From positions 666,069 through 730,068 of the forward strand of contig NZ_FOYN01000001.1 in the NCBI RefSeq assembly GCF_900111935.1: a DNA stretch of 64,000 bases, written 5' to 3'. The position numbers were made by a program, and so were the translations under genes. Source of the DNA: Halorubrum sodomense. Its GTDB lineage: Archaea > Halobacteriota > Halobacteria > Halobacteriales > Haloferacaceae. This document shows positions 1 to 8,822 of this stretch, piece by piece; the stretch's first letter is position 1; every line of letters begins with the position of its first letter. The notes under the pieces are model-generated. The model searched no databases, had not been told where the DNA came from, and saw only the letters and a list, made by a program, of their open reading frames with translations.

Positions 1-3000
1 CTTGAATATCCTGAGCTATTTGCTGAGCACTCTGGTAGGAAGCGAGAGCGCTCTCGCTCGTGAGTATATTCTGGAGCTCTTGGGTCTTGTTTGCCATTCT
101 TTCCCACTTGTCGAGAATGTCTCGGATCGTCGCAGCGCGCTGTTCACGAGTGTCTGTCTCTGTGTCCGACGCAAGCAGATCGACATACCCTCTCAGTTTC
201 GTCAGATCATTTCGGATATTGTGCCGCATAATCCGGTGTAAGACCTGGACGTGTTGCCGACGCTGCTCCTGAGCTGTGATATCTCGTGCCTCGAATACCA
301 GGAAGCTAAGCTCCCCGCGCTGGCTTGAGATCGGCTTGACCGAGAAGTCGAAGCTGGCGAGTCCATCAACGCCTTCTGCTTCCACGTTGAACCGAACGAA
401 TGAACCCGAAGATGCTTGAGTAACTGCCTGCCTGATTTGAGTTTGCACTTCAGACGAATGCGCGAACAGAGAGCACTCCCAGAGCGGTGTGCCTCTGCTC
501 TCCTCCACACGTATGCCGCCGAACTCTGTGAGTGGGTCGTTTAGCTCGAGGATTTCACCACTCTGGGTCATCAGCCCTGTCAATTGGAACGTTTGATTGA
601 ATACGGATTCGAATTTTTTCGTTTGTTCTCTTATATTACTGATGTCACGTATATATAACAGAAACCCACCAATTGCTTCATCGTCAAAGAGATTCCGTCC
701 ACGTGCCTCTACAGTAATCCACTCCTCATCCGCATCCATTGCTTGGAACTCTAGCTGAACGCTTGAATCGGAATCCTCCACGGCGGCGAAAAACGCTTCC
801 ATTACACGTTCCCGATCCTCAGGATGGATAATATCAAAGACACTCTCTTGATTTAGCTGAGTTGGATCATATCCAAGAACCCGTTCAGTAGAGCCACTAA
901 GATAGGTGAAACACCCGTCGCGATCTAAGATAGACACGACGTCGACTGATTCCTCAACGAACCGCTCTGTTCTACGCCGCTGTTGACGCTGGTTAGTAAG
1001 ATCTCTGATGACCATCCCGTATCCCAGGAACACTCCATCTTCAGTTTGAAGCGGGACGTATGAGACTTCTGCAGGAAACGACGATCCATCCTGACGGACT
1101 CGCTGTCCTTCGTGAGTACTTTCTCCTGCGAGTGATGCCTGTTTTAGTAACCGATCAGCAATCCCACGTTTTTGATCCTGTTCAGGGTGTAACTCTGCTG
1201 CTGGCATACCAATTGCAGCTTCTTCGTCATGTCCAAAGATGTCGGCTGCTCCATCGTTCCAGCTGTCGATCTGTCCATCGTCATCGAGAAGGACAAAGGC
1301 GTATTCCTCGAGACTTTCCGAGAGGATCTCGAATCGCTTCCGCTCCTGTTGAATCTGCCGAATCCGTCGTTTTTGATCCGTTATGTCCGTGGCAATCGCG
1401 ACAAGTCTCTCTCCAGTTTCGTCATCGGGTATCAGAACAGCATCTGTGTGTATCCATCGCGTTTGTTCGTTGGCATCAATAACTCTGAAATCCGCAGACA
1501 AGTCGTTGGTCTCGCCGACTTGTTCTAGTGACTCACGAACACGGTCCCGATCTTCCGGCGCGACGATCTGTACGAACTCTTCATAATTGTCCGGATCATG
1601 GCCAAGTAAATCGACAAGCGTGTCGTCGAATGATATCTGATCCGTCTCAAGACTCCACTCTGCAATACCAGTGTCCGTTCCAGAAAGAACCAATTCGAGT
1701 TTCCGGTTCTGTTCTGCCAGGCTCCGAGTCCGTTGCCTCCGACCTGTTACGTCCTGCTGTATGCCAATAAACTTCGAAAGCGTCCCATCTACATCAGTGA
1801 CTGGCGTGACGGACAATCGATTCCAGTATTCACTCCCGTCTTTTCGGTAGTTTTTCAATTCTACTGTCACCGGTTCACCGGCCGCAATCGCCTCTCGGAG
1901 CTTCGATATTTCGTCTGGGTCTGTCTCGGGTCCCTGGAGGAAACGTGGATTACGACCCAACGCGTCGTCCTCTTCGTAGCCAGTAATGTCGGTAAATCCT
2001 TTATTTACGTACTCGATTGGGTTGCCTTCTCGCTGTGGGTCGGTGATCATAACCCCAACATTCGAGGAGTCAATCGCTTGCTCCTTGAGTTCGAGTTCAC
2101 GTTCCCGTTGCTGTCTTTCAGTTTCATCGCGCACAGTACACACGAGGGGACCATCATCGATGATAGTCAGAGAGATCTCTGCCGGGAACGTCGTTCCGTC
2201 TGGTTGGGATCCGGTTACTTTGCCCCGCCAGTGCCCCTCCGACTCAAGAACAGGGAAGGCTTCCGACTCAAGGCGCTCTACCTCATCTTCGTCATAGAGT
2301 ATCCGCCAAGAGTTCCCGATGAGTTGGTCAGTATCATCGAATCCATACATATCCACGTGTGTCTCGTCGATGTAGGTGTATTCTCCATCTTCGAGGATGG
2401 CGAAGCCGTCTTTCGCATCCTCGACAGCCTGTTGGAACGTCTCCAATTCGCGACGGCGCTGCTCGCGGGGCGTGATATCCCGACTGGAAATAACGAGTGA
2501 TTCGACGCCTGATTCCCCTGTAACCGGACGGATTGTGCCCGTAACGAACCGCATATTACCGTCCCGATCCGGATGTTCCGCCTGGAAACTGACGTACTTG
2601 CCAGCAGCCGCTCGTTCGATCCAGCCTTTAAGATCTTCTTGTAGGTCCGAGGAATGCGACCACCAGTCTCCTTCCCAGAACGGTTCCCCCAAGATATCGG
2701 ATTTGTCGTTCGAAACGTAGTCTAGCGCTGTTTCATTGACCTCAATCGTCTCACCATCAGTTTCTAATAACGCCACCAGCATTTCGGGGTCTTCGAACAC
2801 CGACTCGAAACGCCGCTCATTCTCCCGAAGTTCCGCTTGACGCCGATATTTTTCAGACACGTCACGGACAACACAGACAATTCGATCGTCTTCCAAGCGT
2901 GTCAGCGATAGTTCAGTCGGAAATTCTTCCTTGCCTTCTGGAGAGGCAGTTACAGTGCCTCTCCACTCACCATCAGATCGGAGCGCTGAAAGCGCCTCAT

Positions 3001-4045
3001 CCTCCATTCGCTCGATTTCAACGGGATCAGTATACAAATCACGCCAAGTCTGCCCGAGTAACTCATCTTGGTCCTCGAACCCGTACATTTCGGCATGCGT
3101 TTGATCAACGTACGTGTACTCCTCGTTCTCCAAAATAGCAATCCCATCACTCGCGTTCTCGATGGCCGATTTAAATGACTCTAGGCGACGCCGGCGTTCC
3201 CGCTGTTCCGTCACATCTCTCGCAACGGTATGCATATAGGCCGCCCCATCGCGCTCGATCCGACGGTTCGAGAACTCGACATCGATTTTACTGTCGTCGC
3301 TCCGAAGTAGTTTCGCTTCAGTGGTTGCTGGTTCGCCGGCTAAAATTTGGTCGTGGTAATCCTGATAGGCATGTAAGTCGACCTCTTCGTGAAGATCGGG
3401 AATACGCATCGAGAGGAGTTCCGCTCGCGCATAGCCAGTTAACTGGCAAGCAGCCTGATTCACTTGGACGAAGTTCGCATCTGAATCACTAATGAAAATG
3501 GCATCGTTGGAGCCTTCAAACAACGTGTGTGTCCAATCACGCTCGGCCTGTAGCTCCTCGACGTATCGGATTCGTGAAATTGCGTCTTCGAGATTCGAGG
3601 CGACGAGTTTCGCCAGTTCTGCGTCTTTCTGGGTAAAGGCATCCACTTCAGTAGCTCCGACACTCAAGACGCCGAAGTCCGAGATTGGCACGAGAATTTC
3701 GCTCCGAATCGGGGTGCCTGAATTATACGTGCCGTCGGCCTCGTGGACATCGTCGAACACTTCCGGACGATTCTGTCTGTACACACGCCCCGCGAGAGAA
3801 TCAACTGGAAGGATAGGTGCATCGCCAATCACCTCTTGTGCCTCAGTTGATTCGGCGATTGGGCGGAGTTCGTTTCCCTCTTCATTGTACTCCCAGATCG
3901 CCGAAAGAGGCGCATCAAAATTGAGATCCAACATTCGGACAGCAACGACAGAGACGTCCTCGATAGAACCAGCTTGATTCAGTTCCGAAGACAACTCGAG
4001 AAGTCCTGCGGGGGTATGGTCCGTGTACGCGTCTCCATCGCTCAT
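1..4045 (-). CDS. Multi-PAS sensor histidine kinase (partial, C-terminus beyond window)
   Basis: The frame is open for about 1,348 codons from the ATG at 4045 and runs off the left edge. An N-terminal GAF-like domain (about residues 10-150) is followed by nine PAS/PAC units, each ending in an RDxT/RDxS-like motif (RDVTEQ, RDVSEK, RDITPR, RDETER and so on). A HisKA dimerisation helix follows (RIMRHNIRND, His1275 the likely phospho-acceptor). The ATPase domain lies outside the window. PAS2 and PAS4 are close copies, and PAS3 resembles PAS9, which suggests internal duplication. PAS5 has a LOV-like GRNPRFLQ where photoactive LOV domains have GRNCRFLQ. No membrane segment is visible, so it is probably a cytosolic sensor autophosphorylating for an unseen response regulator. 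It is divergent from the HTH gene at 4176. Base composition is less GC-rich than most of the window. Confidence 0.93.
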   Translation of the reverse strand, partial: MSDGDAYTDHTPAGLLELSSELNQAGSIEDVSVVAVRMLDLNFDAPLSAIWEYNEEGNELRPIAESTEAQEVIGDAPILPVDSLAGRVYRQNRPEVFDDVHEADGTYNSGTPIRSEILVPISDFGVLSVGATEVDAFTQKDAELAKLVASNLEDAISRIRYVEELQAERDWTHTLFEGSNDAIFISDSDANFVQVNQAACQLTGYARAELLSMRIPDLHEEVDLHAYQDYHDQILAGEPATTEAKLLRSDDSKIDVEFSNRRIERDGAAYMHTVARDVTEQRERRRRLESFKSAIENASDGIAILENEEYTYVDQTHAEMYGFEDQDELLGQTWRDLYTDPVEIERMEDEALSALRSDGEWRGTVTASPEGKEEFPTELSLTRLEDDRIVCVVRDVSEKYRRQAELRENERRFESVFEDPEMLVALLETDGETIEVNETALDYVSNDKSDILGEPFWEGDWWSHSSDLQEDLKGWIERAAAGKYVSFQAEHPDRDGNMRFVTGTIRPVTGESGVESLVISSRDITPREQRRRELETFQQAVEDAKDGFAILEDGEYTYIDETHVDMYGFDDTDQLIGNSWRILYDEDEVERLESEAFPVLESEGHWRGKVTGSQPDGTTFPAEISLTIIDDGPLVCTVRDETERQQRERELELKEQAIDSSNVGVMITDPQREGNPIEYVNKGFTDITGYEEDDALGRNPRFLQGPETDPDEISKLREAIAAGEPVTVELKNYRKDGSEYWNRLSVTPVTDVDGTLSKFIGIQQDVTGRRQRTRSLAEQNRKLELVLSGTDTGIAEWSLETDQISFDDTLVDLLGHDPDNYEEFVQIVAPEDRDRVRESLEQVGETNDLSADFRVIDANEQTRWIHTDAVLIPDDETGERLVAIATDITDQKRRIRQIQQERKRFEILSESLEEYAFVLLDDDGQIDSWNDGAADIFGHDEEAAIGMPAAELHPEQDQKRGIADRLLKQASLAGESTHEGQRVRQDGSSFPAEVSYVPLQTEDGVFLGYGMVIRDLTNQRQQRRRTERFVEESVDVVSILDRDGCFTYLSGSTERVLGYDPTQLNQESVFDIIHPEDRERVMEAFFAAVEDSDSSVQLEFQAMDADEEWITVEARGRNLFDDEAIGGFLLYIRDISNIREQTKKFESVFNQTFQLTGLMTQSGEILELNDPLTEFGGIRVEESRGTPLWECSLFAHSSEVQTQIRQAVTQASSGSFVRFNVEAEGVDGLASFDFSVKPISSQRGELSFLVFEARDITAQEQRRQHVQVLHRIMRHNIRNDLTKLRGYVDLLASDTETDTREQRAATIRDILDKWERMANKTQELQNILTSESALASYQSAQQIAQDIQ

Positions 4046-4068
4046 ACATCCGATTTTGTTGTTCCGCT

Positions 4069-4076
4069 GTATTATG
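4069..4076 (-). promoter_or_regulatory. Probable TATA box of the PAS kinase gene
   Basis: The minus strand reads CATAATAC here, centred about 27 bp upstream of the kinase ATG at 4045. This is the spacing expected of a leaderless haloarchaeal transcript and supports that start. Confidence 0.45.
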
Positions 4077-4175
4077 TTTTCGCTTAGAGAACCATTTCAT
4101 ATCGGCCCTAATAGAATTAGATCGATAAATATAGGGTACAGCTATTCAGCCTTGAGAATCAATCGTGGTAACAAG

Positions 4176-4877
4176 ATGTCGACGGAAGCAGTTGAGGTAC
4201 TCGGGCGGAAATACAGCGTAGATATACTGCGGGCGGCGAAGGAACCGCGATCAGTTAGCTGGCTGAGTCAAGAGCTAGATATCCCGATTGCCACCTGTTA
4301 TAGACGTGTGAAGGAACTTTCTGAGAATATGTATTTAGAAGAGGTCACTGCGGACGAGAGCAGGGATAGAACACAGTACTGTCGAACGGCGGATAGTATT
4401 GAACTCAACCTTGCATCTGACGTATTACTTAGCGGCTCTTATTCTTGGGAAACTCGAGAAGTACCAAGAGAAACAATACCGTTAGATTCCGTTACGCTCG
4501 ATGAGTTCTCCCAAACGATTGATATTGTCGAAGCCTACTTCGGGAGTTTGATCGACGATGTTGCTGTTCATGTATCCATTTCACGCCGGCAGCTTGTGGC
4601 GGTGCTGGCACGCGCCCAGCTCTCGGGTCGTCAACTTGACACCGAGGGACTGACCGATAACGGCGATATCATCTATCAGTCGGACGACGAGACACTCTTT
4701 TGGCTTGACGGTGATTTCTGGAAGAGTCTGGGCGGGTTCCACTACCTAAGCCCAGACGAGGGACGAGCAGCTAGAGAAGTTCATCGCCGACTCATCGAGG
4801 CGGTCGCCGGAGACGTCGCCGACTACAACCGCGAGCGCGATCCGTTTATTCTCATCACGCAAACTCCTGGGTGTTGA
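4176..4877 (+). CDS. Winged-helix (ArsR-like) transcriptional regulator
   Basis: A 233-residue protein starting at MSTEAVEVLG. The frame is open upstream to 4023, but that extension overlaps the divergent promoter and does not look like haloarchaeal protein. Residues about 5-60 form a winged helix-turn-helix: GRKYSVDILRAAKEPRS, then SWLSQELDIPIATCYRRVKEL, with the recognition helix around TCYRRVKEL. The C-terminal two thirds is a mixed alpha/beta region I do not recognise, possibly a ligand-sensing or dimerisation domain. It is divergent from the giant histidine kinase, so it may regulate that gene or act downstream of it; this is inference from position only. Confidence 0.85.
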   Translation: MSTEAVEVLGRKYSVDILRAAKEPRSVSWLSQELDIPIATCYRRVKELSENMYLEEVTADESRDRTQYCRTADSIELNLASDVLLSGSYSWETREVPRETIPLDSVTLDEFSQTIDIVEAYFGSLIDDVAVHVSISRRQLVAVLARAQLSGRQLDTEGLTDNGDIIYQSDDETLFWLDGDFWKSLGGFHYLSPDEGRAAREVHRRLIEAVAGDVADYNRERDPFILITQTPGC

Positions 4878-4944
4878 TATCGTTTTATATGCTCCGTTCA
4901 CTATTCAGTGTATATTGTAAGCTTCGGCCGCTACCGACCGTAGT

Positions 4945-5180
4945 ATGTCGGACAGAAGAAATCCTCGGTCGGGTATCATCGTTCTCACTTCTTGACGGAT
5001 CGATTGGCGTTACTTGTGGAAGCATCGGACTCACTGTTTGAGAAAGACCCCTTCGTGCGGCTTGACCAAATTCGAGTCGTGTCTGTCGAGAACCGAATCC
5101 ATTCGGTTGCTGGCAGTCTCGACGACGCGACAATGTGCGAAATCGACGACGCGCTCAAATTAAATCACGGGCTCGACTGA
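4945..5180 (+). pseudogene. Remnant of a MazF/PemK-family toxin gene
   Basis: The frame ending at 5180 encodes DRLALLVEAS, then VRLDQIRVVS and a SLDDATMCEIDDALKLNHGLD tail. This matches the C-terminal half of MazF/PemK endoribonucleases, where a VRLDQIR-like strand is followed by a short helix ending in ALxxxLGL. The only start in that frame is a TTG at 4992, which would give 62 residues instead of the usual about 110. A second frame from ATG 4945 reads RSGIIVLTS and stops at 4993-4995, as expected if a frameshift near 4990 separated the two parts. No antitoxin gene is visible upstream. I read this as a decayed toxin; a short expressed fragment is possible. Confidence 0.5.
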
Positions 5181-5419
5181 TCGAGAGACCCTGTACAAAG
5201 AAATCAGTGTCAGATCCGTATGCATTGAGACGGCCAGTCTCAACTTTTGAGTGAGAAGGAGAGATGAAGTCTCTAATCGGTAACAGAAGGCAGGTAAGTA
5301 CAACCACCATAATAGAGTTGAAATACACACCCACCTCCGGGTAGTAATCTGGCTCTCCTTCTCAGGAGTACATCCTCCAAATAAATCAGAACGGCAAAAC
5401 GGAGGTGTCCATCGGCGTT
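5181..5419. other. Low-GC intergenic stretch without recognisable gene
   Basis: Nothing convincing is seen. The minus-strand frame spanning about 5160-5582 is rich in W, C and R and lacks acidic bias, unlike haloarchaeal proteins. The composition matches the accessory left end of the window. Confidence 0.4.
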
Positions 5420-5515
5420 TCAGAAACCGACGGACAAAATTCGGATTGCCAACATAAACAATGCTACCAAACACAGTGCTGCCGCGAACAGTATTGGAAT
5501 CTGTTTTGCGTCCAT
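5420..5515 (-). CDS. Possible 31-residue single-pass membrane peptide
   Basis: ATG at 5515 gives MDAKQIPILF followed by a continuous hydrophobic segment (AAALCLVALFMLAIRILSVGF) and a stop. That is one predicted transmembrane helix with a short charged N-terminus. Such tiny membrane proteins are common in haloarchaea, but no homology is recognised and no clear TATA box is seen at the correct distance. It lies alone in an accessory, low-GC region. Confidence 0.25.
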   Translation of the reverse strand: MDAKQIPILFAAALCLVALFMLAIRILSVGF

Positions 5516-5641
5516 TGTCACCTGTCACTGGCTTTTCTTGGCCAGTGACGTTTCGGAGCTCAAGAGCGTATAAAATAGACACCCGCGCGCCGGGGTGACG
5601 CTCAGAAATCTACGTTCAAAAATGGTCATACAGCATACCCC

Positions 5642-6136
5642 CTACACCGGAACCGCCTCACCGGCGACGAGCGCGACCGCGACGACGACGCCGCCCACCC
5701 CGAGGAGTCCGTAGTTCGCGAGCGGGTTCGCCGCCGTGAACAGGTCGAGCGTGTACTCGTGGCCTCGCACGGGTGCGTACGGCCGGATCCCCATCGGCGT
5801 CAGCGCGTCCGCGAGCAGGTGCGAGACGATCGTCACGGCGCCGAACAGGAACCCGGCGCCGCCGAACAACAGCGCCTCGACGGCCCCGGTCTGGAGGCCG
5901 ACAGCCAGCCCGACGACTCCGAAGGCGACGCCGACGAGCAGCGCGAACCAGACGGTGTGGGTGATCCCGCGGTGTTTGACGAAGGGGATCCGCATATCGA
6001 GGTCGGGGACCATCGCCATCGCGGCGACGCCCGCGGCGCCGACGACGCCGACCTCGATCGAGGCGAGGGCCGTGACGAGGAACCCGAACGGAGCGTAGAC
6101 GACGAGCGACGCCCCGACGTGACCCTTGCGGTGCAT
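5642..6136 (-). CDS. Membrane-bound metal-dependent hydrolase (YdjM/DUF457 family)
   Basis: 164 residues with about four hydrophobic segments. Conserved polar residues sit at the membrane edges: H6, D45/D47 in PDLDMRIPF, H55 and H60 in KHRGITHT, and HLLAD (H106, D110). The HRGITHT and HxxxD motifs are the signature of the LexA-regulated YdjM/DUF457 family of putative membrane hydrolases; their substrate is not established. I chose the ATG at 6136 because the longer frame extends backward into the opposite-strand CBS gene. It is divergent from the CBS protein gene, with about 108 bp between them. Confidence 0.85.
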   Translation of the reverse strand: MHRKGHVGASLVVYAPFGFLVTALASIEVGVVGAAGVAAMAMVPDLDMRIPFVKHRGITHTVWFALLVGVAFGVVGLAVGLQTGAVEALLFGGAGFLFGAVTIVSHLLADALTPMGIRPYAPVRGHEYTLDLFTAANPLANYGLLGVGGVVVAVALVAGEAVPV

Positions 6137-6244
6137 GTGAGCGACTGCGTTCCCGGTCCCTAAGTCCGTTGCGTCGGCACGCAAATCGTTGCGTCGGCGC
6201 GCCCGGGGCGAAACGCCTACGGCCTCCCGCCGTGACGCTTCGGT

Positions 6245-6745
6245 ATGACACTGACCGCCCGCGACCTGATGGAACCGGACGTGAAGACGGTCTCGCCCGA
6301 CGACGACGTCGCCGAGGTGTTCAAGCGGTTCGCCCGCTACGAGTTCAGCGGCTTCCCGGTCGTCGACGACGACGAGCGGGTGGTCGGCGTGATCACCGAG
6401 TCCGACCTCGTCGACCTGTTCGAGCCCGAGGACGAGACGCTGTGGATCCCGATCGGGCTTCCTCCCTTTGTCGATACGCTCTCCTATCAGATCAAGCGAC
6501 CGTGGGCGGACATCGATCTCGGGGTCGACCTGATCCGCAACGCGGACCGCCCCGTCTCCGAGGTGATGAGCACCGACGTGGCGACGGTGACGCCGGACGC
6601 GAGTGTCGACGCCGTGCTGGACCTGCTCGTCGGCGACGACCCGGATATTAACCGCGTTCCTGTGGTCGACGAGGAGGGGCGGATCGTCGGGATTATCGCG
6701 CGCCAAGACGTGATTCAGGCGTTCCGCGATCGCCGACTGGCATAG
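6245..6745 (+). CDS. CBS-domain pair protein
   Basis: 166 residues forming one Bateman module. CBS1 covers about residues 7-60 (MEPDVKTVSPDD ... GFPVVDDDERVVGVITESDL) and CBS2 about 105-160 (VMSTDVATVTPDA ... NRVPVVDEEGRIVGIIARQDV). A linker of about 40 residues between them (LWIPIGLPPFVDTLSYQIKR) is longer than usual and partly hydrophobic. Stand-alone CBS proteins bind adenine nucleotides or S-adenosyl ligands and act as energy sensors; no partner enzyme domain is fused here. Divergent from the DUF457 hydrolase gene. Confidence 0.93.
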   Translation: MTLTARDLMEPDVKTVSPDDDVAEVFKRFARYEFSGFPVVDDDERVVGVITESDLVDLFEPEDETLWIPIGLPPFVDTLSYQIKRPWADIDLGVDLIRNADRPVSEVMSTDVATVTPDASVDAVLDLLVGDDPDINRVPVVDEEGRIVGIIARQDVIQAFRDRRLA

Positions 6746-6827
6746 ATCTAATCGGACTGAGTTGGTGGCTATTTATAAATTGTTGACTCTGGGATGCCGA
6801 TATCCCCTACCGCTCAGTTATAAATAG

Positions 6828-7208
6828 TTGTTCGAGGACCGACGGCGAACACCTCCAAAGCCCCAGCCGCGAGGCGGGCGCACGCTCGCTGCGCGCTTCA
6901 GTCGCTCGCGTTGCTCGCTCCCTCCAGTGCTTGCGTCGCCTGCGCCCGCCTCGCGGCTGCCCCTTTGAGTCCCGCCCCGCACCGCAACCGCCGGAAGACG
7001 GTCCTGCTCGCTCGCTTCGCTCGCTGCGCGGGCTGCGACTTCCGTGCTCCCGCTCGCTCCCTCCGGTCGCTCGCGGGACCGCACCTCACGCCTCCCCAGC
7101 CTCGCGGCTCCCTCCGCTTCGCTCCGGTCGCCGCGTCCCTCGCGCGTGCTGTCTCGCGGCCGCCGTGGGCGGCCGCTCGCAGGCACGCGCCACCGCACCT
7201 ATTTATAA
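6828..7208. repeat. Dispersed GC-rich intergenic element with 10-bp inverted ends (copy 1)
   Basis: About 380 bp bounded by TTATAAATAG (6828-6837) and its exact inverse CTATTTATAA (7199-7208). A further CTATTTATAA lies at 6769-6778. The interior is extremely GC-rich, with many CGCTCGC/GCGAGCG motifs able to form stems, and no frame looks like haloarchaeal protein. Read on the minus strand, it shares long blocks in the same order with 18441-18827 on the plus strand: GGTGGCGCGTGCC, GAGGCTGGGGAGGCGTGAGG, GGGCGGGACTC(G/A)AAGGGGCAG and GGCTGGGGCTT. This fits a MITE-like or structured-RNA repeat. It fills most of the gap between the CBS gene and the amidohydrolase gene. Confidence 0.75.
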
Positions 7209-7367
7209 GCGGTCGCGCGGCCGCTCACTCATATTTAAATATCGCGTCACTGGTACTGGGCTGATCCCCCGTCTCGACACCTGATCGCTCGGCAGCCCCG
7301 AACGGACGGGATCGGGGGGTCGCGAACGGACAGCCTCTTACCGGTCGACCGTCAGGAACGGACGGAC

Positions 7368-8693
7368 ATGCTGATCGCCGGAACCGTCGTCGCCGACTCC
7401 GAGACCGTCATCCCCGACGGCGCCGTCGTCGTCGAGGGGAACACGATCGCCGCGGTCGGCGAGGAGGCCGCACTCCGCGACCGCTACCCCGACCACGAGC
7501 GGCGCGCGTTCGACATCGTCACCCCCGGCCTCGTCGGCGGCCACGTCCACTCGGTCCAGTCGCTCGGACGCGGGATCGCCGACGACGACGCCCTCCTCGA
7601 CTGGCTGTTCGACGCCGTGCTCCCGATGGAGGCGGCGATGGACGCCGAGGCGACTCGGGCGGCCGCCGAGCTGGGCTACCTGGAGTGTCTCGAATCGGGG
7701 ACGACGACGGTCGTCGACCACCTCTCGGTGAACCACGCCGACGAGGCGTTCGAGGCCGCGATCGAAACCGGGATCCGCGCGCGGCTCGGCAAGGTGCTGA
7801 TGGACAAGGACTCGCCCGACGGGCTCATCGAGGAGACCGACGCCGCGCTCGCGGAGAGCGAGGAACTCATCCGGAAGTACCACGGCGCCGCCGGCGGTCG
7901 CGTCCGCTACGCGGTCACGCCGCGGTTCGCCGTCACCTGTACGGAGGCCTGCCTCCGCGGCTGCCGCGAGCTGGCCGACCGGTACGAGGGCGTGACGATC
8001 CACACTCACGCCAGCGAGAACGAAGACGAGGTAGAGACCGTCGAGGCCGACACCGGGAAGCGCAACGTCCGCTGGCTCGACGAGGTCGGCCTGACCGGCC
8101 CGGACGTGACGCTCGCGCACTGCGTCCACACGGACGAGCGCGAGCGCGAGGTGCTCGCGGAGACCGACACGGTCGTCACGCACTGCCCCTCCTCGAACAT
8201 GAAACTCGCATCGGGGATCGCCCCGGTTCAAGACTACCTCGACCGCGGGATCACGGTCGCGCTCGGCAACGACGGCCCGCCGTGTAACAACACGCTCGAC
8301 GCCTTCACCGAGATGCGGCAGGCGAGCCTGCTCGGAAAGGTCGACGCCCGGGACCCGACCCGCCTCCCGGCCGCGACCGTGCTGGAGATGGCGACCGAGG
8401 GCGGCGCCCGCGCCGCCGGCTTCGACCGCCTCGGCGCCCTCCGCGAGGGGCACCGCGCCGACGTGATCGGACTCTCGACCGACCTGACCAGGGCGACGCC
8501 GCTCCACGACCCGCTCTCGCACCTGGTGTACGCGGCCCACGGCGACGACGTGACCTTCGCGATGGTCGACGGCGAGGTCCGCTACGCCGACGGCGAGCAC
8601 GTCGGGACCGACGCCGCCGCGGTCCGCGAGCGCGCGACGCGCCACGCGGAGCGCGTGGTCGAGGCGGCCGGCATCGAGACGGCCGGCCCGTAG
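7368..8693 (+). CDS. Amidohydrolase, MTA/SAH (5'-deoxyadenosine) deaminase type
   Basis: 441 residues, the full length for the TRZ/ATZ-SAH deaminase branch of the amidohydrolase superfamily. Metal and catalytic motifs are visible: H59-V-H61 after VTPGLVGG, HTHASE (H212/H214, E217), LAHCVH (H251) and GNDGPP (D302). The N-terminal beta-sandwich part and the C-terminal return of that domain (GHRADVIGL ... HLVYAAHGDDV) are both present. These enzymes deaminate 5'-methylthioadenosine, S-adenosylhomocysteine or 5'-deoxyadenosine in SAM-by-product salvage; which substrate applies cannot be read from the sequence. It is alone between the repeat element and the DUF4382 lipoprotein gene. Confidence 0.9.
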   Translation: MLIAGTVVADSETVIPDGAVVVEGNTIAAVGEEAALRDRYPDHERRAFDIVTPGLVGGHVHSVQSLGRGIADDDALLDWLFDAVLPMEAAMDAEATRAAAELGYLECLESGTTTVVDHLSVNHADEAFEAAIETGIRARLGKVLMDKDSPDGLIEETDAALAESEELIRKYHGAAGGRVRYAVTPRFAVTCTEACLRGCRELADRYEGVTIHTHASENEDEVETVEADTGKRNVRWLDEVGLTGPDVTLAHCVHTDEREREVLAETDTVVTHCPSSNMKLASGIAPVQDYLDRGITVALGNDGPPCNNTLDAFTEMRQASLLGKVDARDPTRLPAATVLEMATEGGARAAGFDRLGALREGHRADVIGLSTDLTRATPLHDPLSHLVYAAHGDDVTFAMVDGEVRYADGEHVGTDAAAVRERATRHAERVVEAAGIETAGP

Positions 8694-8822
8694 CCCGGCT
8701 CAGCGATCCCGCCCTCTTCGGTCCCGAACCGCGGCGATCGGCGGAAACCCGGCTTTATCCGCACAAATTCGGACGGAGTATCTACCGCTTATACCCGTTC
8801 GGGGCCCGTTCGTCCGCTCACG

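Noticed and set aside
5160-5582. 140-codon minus-strand frame
   Set aside because: Composition (many W, C, R and S) is unlike haloarchaeal proteins, and there is no promoter or homology. Only the small peptide frame in it was kept, at low confidence.
6828-7208. Protein genes within the GC-rich element
   Set aside because: Frames there are Arg/Ser/Pro repeats from the CGCTCGC motifs, differ between copies, and lack acidic bias.
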